A stretch of 64,000 nucleotides of DNA from an uncultured Lachnospiraceae bacterium. Its GTDB lineage: Bacteria; Bacillota; Clostridia; Lachnospirales; Lachnospiraceae. Position 1 is the first letter of the stretch; every line of letters begins with the position of its first letter. Where the stretch lies: positions 1 through 64,000 of the forward strand of contig CAJTPO010000023.1 of NCBI GenBank assembly GCA_910578115.1, written 5' to 3'. The notes beneath the pieces were generated by a model. The model was not told where the DNA came from, searched no databases, and worked only from the letters and a program-made list of their open reading frames with translations. Positions 31,522 through 40,237 of this stretch are shown here, piece by piece. Both the position numbers and the translations under genes were made by a program.

Positions 31522-33894
31522 TTATTCTGCCATGTAGATGGAAACCTTCTGCTCGATCCCGTCAAGCGCCTGTTCCAACGACAGTTCATCCTGCATATAA
31601 GCCACCCCCTGTTCAAACACGGCATCTTCCAACACGCTGTCCGGCAGATAGGCGGTCTGTAAATGGCCCAGTTGTTCTTTCAGGGCCAGGATCTGCTCAT
31701 CATCGGGCCAGTACACCACATACTCCAGTCTCGTGCCCTCCTTACTGCTCATGGAGAGATAGCTGTAGCCTCCATCCTCTGCCAGATACTCTTCCTGCGG
31801 CGTAAACTGTATGTCAAAGGCTTCCTGGTTCACCGGCAGTCCGTCATAACTGCTCTGCGCCTGCGCCGAGAGGAAATAATCAAAAAACCGCATTGCAGCA
31901 TCTTTTTTCCCGGAAGCCGCGCTGAGCGCCAGCAATGTGTTCGGCCTGAATACACCGCTGCACTGCCCTTTCATCTCTGCTGCCGCATACTGCTGAAAGC
32001 CGTCCGCCCTGTTGATGGAGACCACTTCCCGCCAGTCGGCGGCAGATTCCACCCATCCGGAGGCCATAGCCATCTCCCCTGTCAGCACCTCGAAAAAGTC
32101 GTGTGTCACCCGCCATTCCAGAAGATCCGCGTCCATCCCGTAATACGCCAGCAGATTGGCGTCTCTCTCCCCGTATTTGGCGATCGCATCCGCCGCAAGC
32201 CCTTCCATCTGTACCCCGTGGATCCGCCTGCACTGCTCCAGGAACTCCCCCAGAGCCTGCCTGTCGATCCGGCCGTCCCCGTCGACCCAGGTCGGCTCGC
32301 TCACCGGTGCGAAGCGTTTCAGGACGCCCCGCTCACTGATCATCCCGATGATATCCTGCCCGGGATCCGCTTTTCGTCTCGCCTCGATCCGGTCCGCCAG
32401 ATCTGACAGGCTCGTCACATTTGACACATACTGCTCTTCTCCCACCAACACGGGCAGGCTGACCGTAGCCGGCGCCATATAGGCCTTACCGTCTATTTTC
32501 ATCGTATTAATGATCGTATCGTAAAGCGCATTCTCCACACTATACTGTGCAAGATACTCCGTCAGATCGTCCAGAAGCCCCTTTTCCACATAAGAGCGGA
32601 TCGGCAGATCATCCATGATCAAAAGGTCCGGCCCCGTACCGGCCATGATCTGGGTGTTCAGCTTCTTCAACGCATCTTCCCTCGTCACCGCCGCCCCCTC
32701 CGGCATCCCTACCTCATAGGAGATGAAACTGTCGGGATTCTGAGACTGGAAGCCGGCGATGGCCTTCCGCATGTCATCGCTTTCCCTCAAGCTGTAGACC
32801 TTGAGCATATTTTCCGGCACCGCCGGGGCATCCGGGTCGTAGGTAAAGCGCATCAGCTTACAGTTGGCAAAAAGCACCAGAAACTCATCCCCCTCCAACC
32901 GGATGGCCGAATTAATGGTATAGTTTGGATTGCTCAGCATGGACAGGTTCCCGTCCACGATCTGTTCCATCATATTGCCGCCGATCACATGACGGTGGAT
33001 CCCTTTGCCGCCAATGGTGTAGACAGTCTGCTCCTCACCCGGCAGGAGGTACATGCTCTGGAAGGTGTAGCCGTTGTAATAACGGCTGGCATAATTGGCC
33101 GCCGCAAACTCCTGCAGCACATCGTCTTCCACCCAGGCCTCCGCTTCCATATCATAGATCACCGGCATATCGCCGACTTCGCTGTCCATAAAGAGCAGAC
33201 CATCCTGTATTTTCATCCACTGTGGCCGCTCTTCCACCGTCAGGTACTTCTCTGCGTTGCCGTCCGTATGGATCTCATACAGAGTCTCCGACGCCGTACC
33301 GACTATGATCCTGCCCTCCTCAGAAACGGCCAGCGTACTGAAACTGCTCTCCTCCTCCGTCAGTTCCACTTCCACCGGCACATGCGTACCGTCCGGCAGC
33401 ACCAGCATCATCGCAGGGGCATATTCCTCCACCCCGCCGCTGTTATACAGGACGGCCGTGGTGCCGTCCGCCGCCATATCCATATCAATGATATATTTCT
33501 CTTCCTGCTTCATGGCCTGAAACCAGTCCGGCGCTTCCGCCTGCCAGGTAGCCCCTTCATCTTCGGATACCACAAGGCCGCCTATCGTGCTTAAGATCAC
33601 CAGACTGCCGTCTAAGCGCCTGCGGAGTCCTCTGTTGCCGTCGCTGTTTGCCAAAAATTCTGTCAGGTCAAGCTCCGTCTCCACGTAACGTCCCATGGCT
33701 GCTGTGCTGTCTGACTCCGCGTCTCCCACGTCTCCGGATACCGGATCCATGTTGCCGCTGCCATCAATACCGCTATCGGTATCCATCCCACTGCCCGGTG
33801 CTGTCGGATCTCCACTGCCGCAGCCCGCCAGTGCCATGATCATACTAAGAACCAGCAGGAAACTCACTGTCTTTCGCAAACACATCTTCTTCAT
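31522..33894 (-). CDS. Asp-box propeller/solute-binding fusion lipoprotein B
   Basis: 790 aa from the ATG at 33894 behind GGAGGAAAG; the longer frame is upstream noise. The lipobox is LAGC at about residues 22-25. Like its neighbour it has an Asp-box (SEDEGATW) in a propeller-like N-terminal half and a solute-binding C-terminal half. Many blocks are shared between the two, such as GKGIHRHVIGGNMMEQIVDG and KLNTQIMAGTGPDLLIMDDLP. The pair is a tandem duplication. It is divergent from the response regulator gene, so control by that system is likely. Confidence 0.8.
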   Translation of the reverse strand: MKKMCLRKTVSFLLVLSMIMALAGCGSGDPTAPGSGMDTDSGIDGSGNMDPVSGDVGDAESDSTAAMGRYVETELDLTEFLANSDGNRGLRRRLDGSLVILSTIGGLVVSEDEGATWQAEAPDWFQAMKQEEKYIIDMDMAADGTTAVLYNSGGVEEYAPAMMLVLPDGTHVPVEVELTEEESSFSTLAVSEEGRIIVGTASETLYEIHTDGNAEKYLTVEERPQWMKIQDGLLFMDSEVGDMPVIYDMEAEAWVEDDVLQEFAAANYASRYYNGYTFQSMYLLPGEEQTVYTIGGKGIHRHVIGGNMMEQIVDGNLSMLSNPNYTINSAIRLEGDEFLVLFANCKLMRFTYDPDAPAVPENMLKVYSLRESDDMRKAIAGFQSQNPDSFISYEVGMPEGAAVTREDALKKLNTQIMAGTGPDLLIMDDLPIRSYVEKGLLDDLTEYLAQYSVENALYDTIINTMKIDGKAYMAPATVSLPVLVGEEQYVSNVTSLSDLADRIEARRKADPGQDIIGMISERGVLKRFAPVSEPTWVDGDGRIDRQALGEFLEQCRRIHGVQMEGLAADAIAKYGERDANLLAYYGMDADLLEWRVTHDFFEVLTGEMAMASGWVESAADWREVVSINRADGFQQYAAAEMKGQCSGVFRPNTLLALSAASGKKDAAMRFFDYFLSAQAQSSYDGLPVNQEAFDIQFTPQEEYLAEDGGYSYLSMSSKEGTRLEYVVYWPDDEQILALKEQLGHLQTAYLPDSVLEDAVFEQGVAYMQDELSLEQALDGIEQKVSIYMAE

Positions 33895-33948
33895 CGCCAA
33901 AACTTTCCTCCTCCTCTCAGCCTGCTCCCTTTTACTGCATCTTATCAG

Positions 33949-33999
33949 AATAATCTCTAAGAAATCTCTAAACATATTAAGAAATTCTTAGAGATTATT
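33949..33999. promoter_or_regulatory. probable response-regulator binding region
   Basis: AATAATCTCTAAGAA (33949-33963) and TTCTTAGAGATTATT (33985-33999) are a perfect 15-bp inverted repeat. Between them TCTCTAAGAAA and TCTCTAAACAT form a direct repeat with an 11-base period, the usual spacing for OmpR-type dimers. It lies just upstream of the lipoprotein gene at 33894. Confidence 0.55.
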
Positions 34000-34020
34000 T
34001 AAAGAATCCTGTGGTATCAT

Positions 34021-34052
34021 AAAAAAAAGATAATTTGCTTCGCAAATTATCT
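34021..34052 (-). terminator. terminator-shaped hairpin between divergent genes
   Basis: On the minus strand AGATAATTTGC-GAA-GCAAATTATCT is a perfect 11-bp stem followed by eight T. It would stop leftward transcription before the lipoprotein operon. Confidence 0.7.
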
Positions 34053-34148
34053 TTGCGAGATTCGCTTCGCGAACTCGAATAAGCAAAAAGCTACTATTTA
34101 GCATAGCAAATTATCTTTGCGAGATTCGCTTCGCGAACTCGAATAAGC
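34042..34148. repeat. 43-bp direct repeats with nested hairpins
   Basis: The same 43 bases occur at 34042-34084 and 34106-34148, 64 bp apart. Each copy contains a GATTCGC-TTC-GCGAAC stem. The pair fills the gap before the response regulator and resembles REP-type intergenic repeats. Confidence 0.7.
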
Positions 34149-34190
34149 GAAAGAAATTTTTTATAATAGATTTTGAAGGGAGAATTTCAC

Positions 34191-34871
34191 ATGCGTATTT
34201 TACTGGCGGAAGACGACCGGGATCTGAACAAGGCCCTGACCTGGCAGCTCACCGGACAGGGATATAATGTAGACAGCTGCTACGACGGAGAAGATGCTCT
34301 TTATTATGGAAAACAGAATATCTACGACGTGATCCTGTTGGACCGTATGCTGCCCTTTCAGGAAGGGACCGAAGTGCTCTCCTCCCTGCGCAGGCATGGC
34401 GTCACTGCTCCCGTGATCCTGATCACGGCGCTGGGAGCGTTGAAAGATAAGATCCTGGGGCTGGATCTGGGAGCCGACGATTATCTTGTGAAACCTTTTG
34501 AATTTGAAGAACTGCTGGCCAGAATCCGCTGCGTTACCAGACGCTCTCTGATGTTGAGCGGACAGGCAGACGGCAGGCTTACTTACCACGATGTCTCATG
34601 GGCCGTCCGCGACATGTGCCTGTCCGGCCCTTCCGGCACCTGCACGCTCTCCAAACACGAGGGCGACCTGCTGGAAGCCTTCCTGCATACCCCGGGGCAG
34701 ACACTGGCCCGGGATACCCTGCTCCTGAAAGTCTGGGGCCCGGACAGCGATGTGGAGACCGGCAATCTGGACAACTACATCCATTTCCTGCGCCGCCGCC
34801 TGAAATCCGTGGACAGCACGCTGCAGATCAAGACCGTTCGCGGCGTGGGGTATGGCCTGTTCATCAGTTAA
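34191..34871 (+). CDS. OmpR-family response regulator
   Basis: 226 aa from ATG 34191 behind GGGAGAATTTCAC. The receiver domain has acidic residues E7, D8 and D9, phosphoacceptor D51 in ILLDRMLP, and the conserved lysine in YLVKPFE. The C-terminal winged helix ends with LQIKTVRGVGYGL. It is coupled to the kinase 43 bases downstream. Divergent orientation to the tandem lipoproteins and the 11-base repeats upstream of them suggest that it controls them. Confidence 0.93.
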   Translation: MRILLAEDDRDLNKALTWQLTGQGYNVDSCYDGEDALYYGKQNIYDVILLDRMLPFQEGTEVLSSLRRHGVTAPVILITALGALKDKILGLDLGADDYLVKPFEFEELLARIRCVTRRSLMLSGQADGRLTYHDVSWAVRDMCLSGPSGTCTLSKHEGDLLEAFLHTPGQTLARDTLLLKVWGPDSDVETGNLDNYIHFLRRRLKSVDSTLQIKTVRGVGYGLFIS

Positions 34872-34914
34872 AAGAGCAATGCCTGTATAAAAAGCGCTCA
34901 GAAAGGATTCCCGC

Positions 34915-36264
34915 ATGTTCCGTAAAGCTCATTTTCTTTTTACCTTATTATGTGCTGGTACGACTACCGCGATCATGATCTTCATGTCCCTGCTCTACCT
35001 GCAGGTATCCGAAAACAGCCTTTACAAAAACCATTTCGCCTCTTTTCGCAACGACATCAGCACGATCGCTTCCAGCCTGGAACAGTCCACCTACATTTCC
35101 ATGCAGTGGCTGGCCGGACTGGAAGCCAGAAATGCCTATCTGATCTTCGTCACCGACAACGATAAACCTTTTCTCTACAATACCCTGAAAGCTGAGGCAG
35201 CCGGTACAAAAGGGACCAACCATACAGACTCTACAAATGACTCATCCGGTCAATATCTGTTGTCAGAAAGTCTGCAGGCATACGACATGATGTTTGAATC
35301 CGAAACGGTCATCTCCTATAGCAGCAACTATTTCGGCATTCATCATGACGAATATGAGTTCACTTCGCCTTCCACAGGGGAGCACTATTACAGCAGCCTC
35401 ATCGACATCGAACGCGGTCAGACCCACTCCCGCATCCTGATCTTAAATCCGCTGGCCGGACTGCAGGCACAGATCACCCATCAACGGCTGCTTTTCCTGC
35501 TGCTTGACCTGCTGGCTGCTCTGGCCTTCTCCGTCTTCTCCTGGTTCTTTACCGGCAGACTGCTAAAACCGCTGCAGCAGAACCACGAGAACCAGATGCA
35601 GTTTATCGCTTCCGCTTCCCACGAGCTGCGCACGCCCCTGTCCGCCATCCTGGCCACCAACGAGTGCTGCATCACCGCCACCCCGCAGGAGCAGGCCGGT
35701 TTCTTCCAAACCATCCGCAAAGAAGGCCGGCGCATGAACACGCTGATCGACGATCTGCTGACTCTGGCCCACTCCGACTCAGGCCGTTTCCTCATCGAAA
35801 AGAAGGAAGTCGAGCTGGATACCCTGTGTACCAATGCCTACGAAGCCTTTGAACCGCTGTGCAGGCAAAAGAAACTGACCCTCTCCCTGACGCTGCCGGA
35901 TGTGCCGCTGCCGCGCTTATCCTGCGATCCCGACCGCATCGCGCAGGTGCTCTCCATCCTGCTGCACAATGCCGTCAGCTATACACCGGAAAACGGCCTT
36001 GTAACACTGTCGCTCACCTGCCGTCAGGACAGAAAAAATCTCTTCGAGATCACCGTCAGCGACACCGGCGTCGGCATACCCGACAGCGATAAGAAGCGCA
36101 TCTTCTCCCGCTTCTACCGGGCAGAAAAAGCCCGAAGCACCAAAGGGCACTTCGGGCTTGGCTTAAGCATCGCCTATGAGATCATTTCCGCCCACCACGG
36201 CAGGATATCCGTGCAGGACAATCTGCCCTGCGGGAGTATGTTCATCGTGCGGCTGCCGGGATAA
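34915..36264 (+). CDS. sensor histidine kinase
   Basis: 449 aa behind AAAGGATTCCCGC. Membrane helices are at about residues 8-30 and 188-212, with an extracellular sensor of about 155 residues between them that matches no family I know. HisKA follows with the phosphorylated His in SASHELRTPLSAIL. The HATPase part has HNAVSYTP, DTGVGIP and HFGLGLSIAYEI. It pairs with the OmpR-type regulator upstream. The signal is unknown; the neighbouring lipoproteins could be its sensors. Confidence 0.92.
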   Translation: MFRKAHFLFTLLCAGTTTAIMIFMSLLYLQVSENSLYKNHFASFRNDISTIASSLEQSTYISMQWLAGLEARNAYLIFVTDNDKPFLYNTLKAEAAGTKGTNHTDSTNDSSGQYLLSESLQAYDMMFESETVISYSSNYFGIHHDEYEFTSPSTGEHYYSSLIDIERGQTHSRILILNPLAGLQAQITHQRLLFLLLDLLAALAFSVFSWFFTGRLLKPLQQNHENQMQFIASASHELRTPLSAILATNECCITATPQEQAGFFQTIRKEGRRMNTLIDDLLTLAHSDSGRFLIEKKEVELDTLCTNAYEAFEPLCRQKKLTLSLTLPDVPLPRLSCDPDRIAQVLSILLHNAVSYTPENGLVTLSLTCRQDRKNLFEITVSDTGVGIPDSDKKRIFSRFYRAEKARSTKGHFGLGLSIAYEIISAHHGRISVQDNLPCGSMFIVRLPG

Positions 36265-36326
36265 ACCGTAAAGGGACTTTGCACTTCCGGCTCCCGCCAC
36301 GCTTACTATCGACCCTTCCGAAAATA

Positions 36327-36355
36327 TTGCAAAGCCAATCCGCATATGCTATAAT
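36327..36355 (+). promoter_or_regulatory. promoter of a candidate small RNA
   Basis: TTGCAA at 36327-36332, 17 bases, TATAAT at 36350-36355. No substantial gene follows; an intrinsic terminator comes about 75 bases after the expected start. Confidence 0.65.
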
Positions 36356-36361
36356 GCTGAT

Positions 36362-36438
36362 AGGCAAAAGAGAGACGGTTACATTGTATGTACACCAGTC
36401 GAAAACCCAGGAACGGCTACTCCTGGGTTTTCTTATTT
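36362..36438 (+). ncRNA. candidate small RNA with intrinsic terminator
   Basis: From the predicted start near 36362 the transcript would run to the hairpin AAAACCCAGGA (36402-36412)/TCCTGGGTTTT (36421-36431), followed by CTTATTTTT. An ATG at 36388 opens a short frame that reads through the terminator, but it has no ribosome binding site, so a non-coding RNA is preferred. It lies between a kinase gene and tRNA-Leu. No known RNA family is recognised. Confidence 0.5.
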
Positions 36439-36512
36439 TTGCTTTATTACTTAAGATATACTAAAAATCCGAATCCGTCCCCGATTGGAACCAGGTTCAG
36501 ATTATCATGATC

Positions 36513-36595
<83 letters not shown>

Positions 36596-36597
36596 AC

Positions 36598-36804
36598 ATT
36601 TTACCTCTATTCCAAAGCGTCACAAATTCTGACTGAACTTGTTCAGTTTGTTGCAGAAATTGTCACCAGAGAATCGTATGCCTATTTATTGTAGCACATA
36701 CATCCTGCAAAGTCACTATATATTTTTCACAAAATGCTGCTCAATCATTTATGTAATATCATTTATATAATATCATTCATGCACATCCGCTCTGTTGCAT
36801 CTAT
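36598..36804. other. AT-rich gap without a gene
   Basis: Two hundred bases between tRNA-Leu and the second MATE gene. I see no ORF with a ribosome binding site, no clear terminator and no repeat beyond short ATCATTTATATAATATC runs. Confidence 0.5.
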
Positions 36805-38181
36805 TTATGCCTCTTCCCTGCCGATATACTGAATTACCTCTTTATAGACCTTCACCAGGAAAATCACCGTCATCAGCATGGACATCAGTTCCGCAATCGG
36901 AAAAGACCACCACACATACTCTACCTTCCCCGTCAACGACAGGAGATAAGCCGCCGGAAGCAGTACCACCAACTGCCTTGCTATAGAAACCAGCATACTG
37001 TACGTCGCGCATCCTAAAGCCTGAAACGCCGTACCGCAGACAATACCGAATCCGGCCAGCAGGAAACCATAACTGATCGTCCGAAGCGCCGGCACACCGA
37101 TCGCCTGCATGGCCTCCGAGGCGTCAAACAGTCCCAGCAGCGCTCCTGGAACCGCCTGGAAAATAACCAGGCCCACAAACATGATCGCCACCGCATACTT
37201 AATGCCCCATTTAAGCGCCTGTATAAAACGCTCTTTCTGACCTGCTCCATAGTTGTAGGCCAATATAGGAACAAGACCGTTGTTCATGCCAAACACCGGC
37301 ATAAAGATGAAGCTCTGCAGCTTGAAGTATACCCCGAATACCGCCGTGGCCGTAGCCGTAAAGGAAATCAGAATCAAGTTCATGCCGTAAGTCATCACAG
37401 AACCGATGGCCTGCATAATAATAGAAGGAACTCCTATCTTATAGATCTGCTTAATGATCTCTGCATCCGGCCGCAGCGTCTGCCTCGTAATCCGTATCTC
37501 ATCATTTTTCTTAAGATTCACCAGAAAAGCCAGCAGCCCCGCGGTGATCTGTCCGATCACGGTTGCTACGGCGGCTCCACGCACACCCATCCTCGGAATA
37601 CCGAACATGCCAAAAATAAAGATCGGATCCAGAATAATGTTGATCATGGCACCCAGCCCCTGCGTAATCATGATATAGAACGTCTTACCCGTCGACTGTA
37701 ATAACCGCTCAAACGTAAACTGTGCAAAGATGCCGAATGAAAGACAGCATACCATCGAGAGATATTCACAGCCATACTGTACAATCTGCGTATCCTCCGT
37801 CTGACTCAGATAGAACGCCTTCGTTGCAAAAAGACCTACCAGCAGAAATACCACATAGCTGACCGCCATAACAAAGATCCCGTTTCCGGCCGTCTTGTCC
37901 ACCATATCCTGTTTCTTTGCTCCCAGCGCCCTGGAAAGCACCGCATTGATACCCACACAGGTACCCACGCCCACCGCAACCATCAGGGTCTGAATCGGAA
38001 AAGCAAGCGATACCGCCGTCAGCGCATTCTCATTGATCCTGGACACAAAGATGCTGTCCACGATATTGTAAAGCGCCTGCACCAGCATGGATGCCATCAT
38101 AGGCAGCGACATGGTAAGCAAAAGTCTGTTGACGGGCATGGTACCCATTTTGTTTTCTTTCATCTCTTTTCTCTGTTCCAT
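36805..38181 (-). CDS. MATE family efflux transporter
   Basis: 458 aa from ATG 38181 behind AAGGAGATTAAGGTAT. It has twelve membrane helices; PMMASMLVQALYNIVDSIFVSRI and NIILDPIFIFGMFGIPRMGVRGAAVATVIGQ are MATE signatures of the DinF/NorM-like Clostridial branch. The longer frame extends over an AT-rich leader that probably is not translated. Its substrate is unknown. It is a single gene between tRNA genes. Confidence 0.92.
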   Translation of the reverse strand: MEQRKEMKENKMGTMPVNRLLLTMSLPMMASMLVQALYNIVDSIFVSRINENALTAVSLAFPIQTLMVAVGVGTCVGINAVLSRALGAKKQDMVDKTAGNGIFVMAVSYVVFLLVGLFATKAFYLSQTEDTQIVQYGCEYLSMVCCLSFGIFAQFTFERLLQSTGKTFYIMITQGLGAMINIILDPIFIFGMFGIPRMGVRGAAVATVIGQITAGLLAFLVNLKKNDEIRITRQTLRPDAEIIKQIYKIGVPSIIMQAIGSVMTYGMNLILISFTATATAVFGVYFKLQSFIFMPVFGMNNGLVPILAYNYGAGQKERFIQALKWGIKYAVAIMFVGLVIFQAVPGALLGLFDASEAMQAIGVPALRTISYGFLLAGFGIVCGTAFQALGCATYSMLVSIARQLVVLLPAAYLLSLTGKVEYVWWSFPIAELMSMLMTVIFLVKVYKEVIQYIGREEA

Positions 38182-38307
38182 ATACCTTAATCTCCTTCCT
38201 GCAAAATCAAAATCCGGCTCCTGTACCAAATGGACAAAAAAATTCAGATTCCATAAGAATCTGAATTCCGACTTCTTCAAATAAACCATCAAAAATATCG
38301 ATAAACT

Positions 38308-38389
38308 TCAATGAACCACTGGGGATGACAAACCGGGGTTCGAATCCCCAAAACTACTCTTTGACTGTATTCAATGAACCACTGGGGAT
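38308..38389. repeat. duplicated tRNA-Lys 3' end, possible integration scar
   Basis: TCAATGAACCACTGGGGAT occurs at 38308-38326 and again at 38371-38389, where it is the 3' end of tRNA-Lys. Between the copies lies a T-arm-like GGGGTTCGAATCCCC. This is what remains when an element that used the tRNA 3' end is lost imperfectly, or when a tRNA gene decays. Confidence 0.55.
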
Positions 38390-38447
38390 TCGAACCCCAG
38401 ACAACTTGATTAAAAGTCAAGTGCTCTACCACCTGAGCTAGTGGTCC
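38375..38447 (-). tRNA. tRNA-Lys (UUU)
   Basis: Acceptor GGACCAC/GTGGTTC with discriminator A and no encoded CCA. The anticodon loop is CTTTTAA within CTTGA/TCAAG, so the anticodon is TTT. Confidence 0.95.
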
Positions 38448-38452
38448 ATAAA

Positions 38453-38524
38453 CTGGGCTAACTGGATTCGAACCAGCGAATGCAGGAGTCAAAGTCCTGT
38501 GCCTTACCGCTTGGCGATAGCCCA
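38453..38524 (-). tRNA. tRNA-Gln (UUG)
   Basis: Acceptor TGGGCTA/TAGCCCA with discriminator G. The anticodon stem CAGGA/TCCTG encloses CTTTGAC, so the anticodon is TTG. Confidence 0.95.
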
Positions 38525-38569
38525 TTAATTGGTAACAACAGGCTGTGTCACTGCACCCTCCCGTGTAAA

Positions 38570-38644
38570 GGTGGATAGAGGGACTCGAACCCTCGGCCTC
38601 CAGAGCCACAATCTGGCGCGCTAGCCGACTGCGCCATACCCACC
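38570..38644 (-). tRNA. tRNA-His (GUG)
   Basis: Acceptor GTGGGTA/TATCCAC with an extra G at -1 facing C73, the histidine identity feature. The anticodon stem CCAGA/TCTGG encloses TTGTGGC, so the anticodon is GTG. Confidence 0.95.
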
Positions 38645-38648
38645 ATAA

Positions 38649-38722
<74 letters not shown>

Positions 38723-38738
38723 GTACTGAACAAAACTG

Positions 38739-38754
38739 ACAGGTAATTACCTGT
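38739..38754. promoter_or_regulatory. 16-bp perfect palindrome upstream of the tRNA cluster
   Basis: ACAGGTAATTACCTGT is fully palindromic and lies 17 bases upstream of tRNA-Arg, between it and a minus-strand TATAAT at about 38770-38775. It could be an operator or a leader hairpin of the tRNA transcript. The rest of the gap to 38998 shows no gene. Confidence 0.4.
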
Positions 38755-38998
38755 ACTTGTTTAACACGAATTATACTCTAACACATTCAACATATAGTTG
38801 TCAATGAAAATTTTAATATTTCTTGTAATATTTCTACCCGCTCACTGCTTTTCACGGCTCATATCTGCGCACAAACCGTACATTCGGTATGCGCTCATAA
38901 AGAGCAGGCAGAGAATCCGACCTCACTGTCATAACCTGACATGCAACCGGCCGGATTCACTCACTGCTCAGGAACCCAGGGTCTGAACCTCTCAGCTC

Positions 38999-40237
38999 CT
39001 ATTTATAGGTTATACCGTTTACAGGATCCACTACTTCCCTGGGCTTCGTATTTTCGAGAACCACATTCTTTCCTGCCATATTATAGAAAGCTCCATCCAT
39101 CGTACAATTTTTCAGTCTGATATCATTTGCCTGCTTTATGATTCCCATACTGCCCTTTGCATTTCCCTTAAATTCAGAATTCGATATGACAACATGCTCA
39201 CAGGGTCTGCTTTCATTCGGCTCGATATCAATACCATACTGCGGATCCGTCCCGCTGGCATAATTAAACTTGCAGCGGTCTATGGTAATATTGCCGGCAT
39301 CCGTAATAGACAGATTGCTTCTTCTGTTATGGTGCAGGTTGCAGTTCGTGATCGTGATATGCTCACTGTACTTCTTTTGAATCCCATAATAGCCCAGATA
39401 GATGCCGTCTCCCCAGCACTGTGAAATATCGATATCCTTGATGGTGACATTGGTGCACCCGTCTATCTGGATTCCGTGTCCCGCTTCGCCGTCGCTGCCT
39501 TTATGCTCCCTGCGCTCCCCGATAATCTGCCCACCGGAAATGGTAATGTTTTTGCGTCCGAAAGCATATATCACATGATATTTATCTTTATTGTTCCCGA
39601 TCGTCATAAGCAGCGCGCTGGGCGACATGATCAGTGTCTGGTTATCCGTCAGTACAATGCCGCCAAACTTGTACTTTCCCAATATATCATAACCGTTTTC
39701 TGTGGCATCAATCCAATAAACGCCGGCCGGCAGATACATATAATCATATGCATCAGGATTCTCCTCCCATTCTCGCAAAAGCCTGTTGATATACGGTGTA
39801 TCATCCGTACAGTCGGCAGACCGTTCATAGACAAGCGCCCTGCCTTCCGGAAGCGTTTCTTCACCCTTAACGACAACATAACATTGCTGGGTATACTTGC
39901 CTTTATAAGTAACCTTAATGACGGCAGCGCCCTGTTTCTTCATAGTGAGATTTCCATAAAGACCATCTTTCGTCACCGATACCACCGTCTCATTGTTGCT
40001 TTCCCATACGATCTTCTCGGGATCTACTTCCTGCCCTTCCTGTCTCTCCAATTCCAACCGGGCCGTCTGTCCCGCTTCGCCCTCGATCGTCTGCCCCACC
40101 TGTTTCAGAAGCGGAGCATCTACAATCGTAACCTTACACTGCGCCTTCTTGTTGCCCTCCTGTGTCGTCACCGTTATCGTTACATTTCCTTCTTTCTTGA
40201 GCGTGATAACGGCGGCCAGCCGTGACGTCATGAACAC
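38999..40237 (-). pseudogene. 3' part of frameshifted surface protein (Ig-like plus beta-helix)
   Basis: This 412-aa frame has no start of its own. Its first residues, RLAAVITLKKEGNVTITVT, are the second half of a Big_2 Ig-like domain whose first half (PTVVWATSDSSIATVEDRG) ends the upstream frame. A second Ig-like domain follows. Then comes a right-handed parallel beta-helix of about 250 residues, starting at DDTPYINRLLREW with repeats such as ITISGGQIIG and VTIKDIDISQCWGDGIYLG, typical of pectate-lyase-like or glycan-degrading proteins. Together with 40134-43628 this would be one secreted protein of about 1,540 aa. Confidence 0.75.

Noticed and set aside
34042..34148. A possible CRISPR array
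   Set aside because: Only two copies of the 43-bp unit are present, the 21-base gap is too short for a normal spacer, the unit is made of hairpins, and no cas gene is near.
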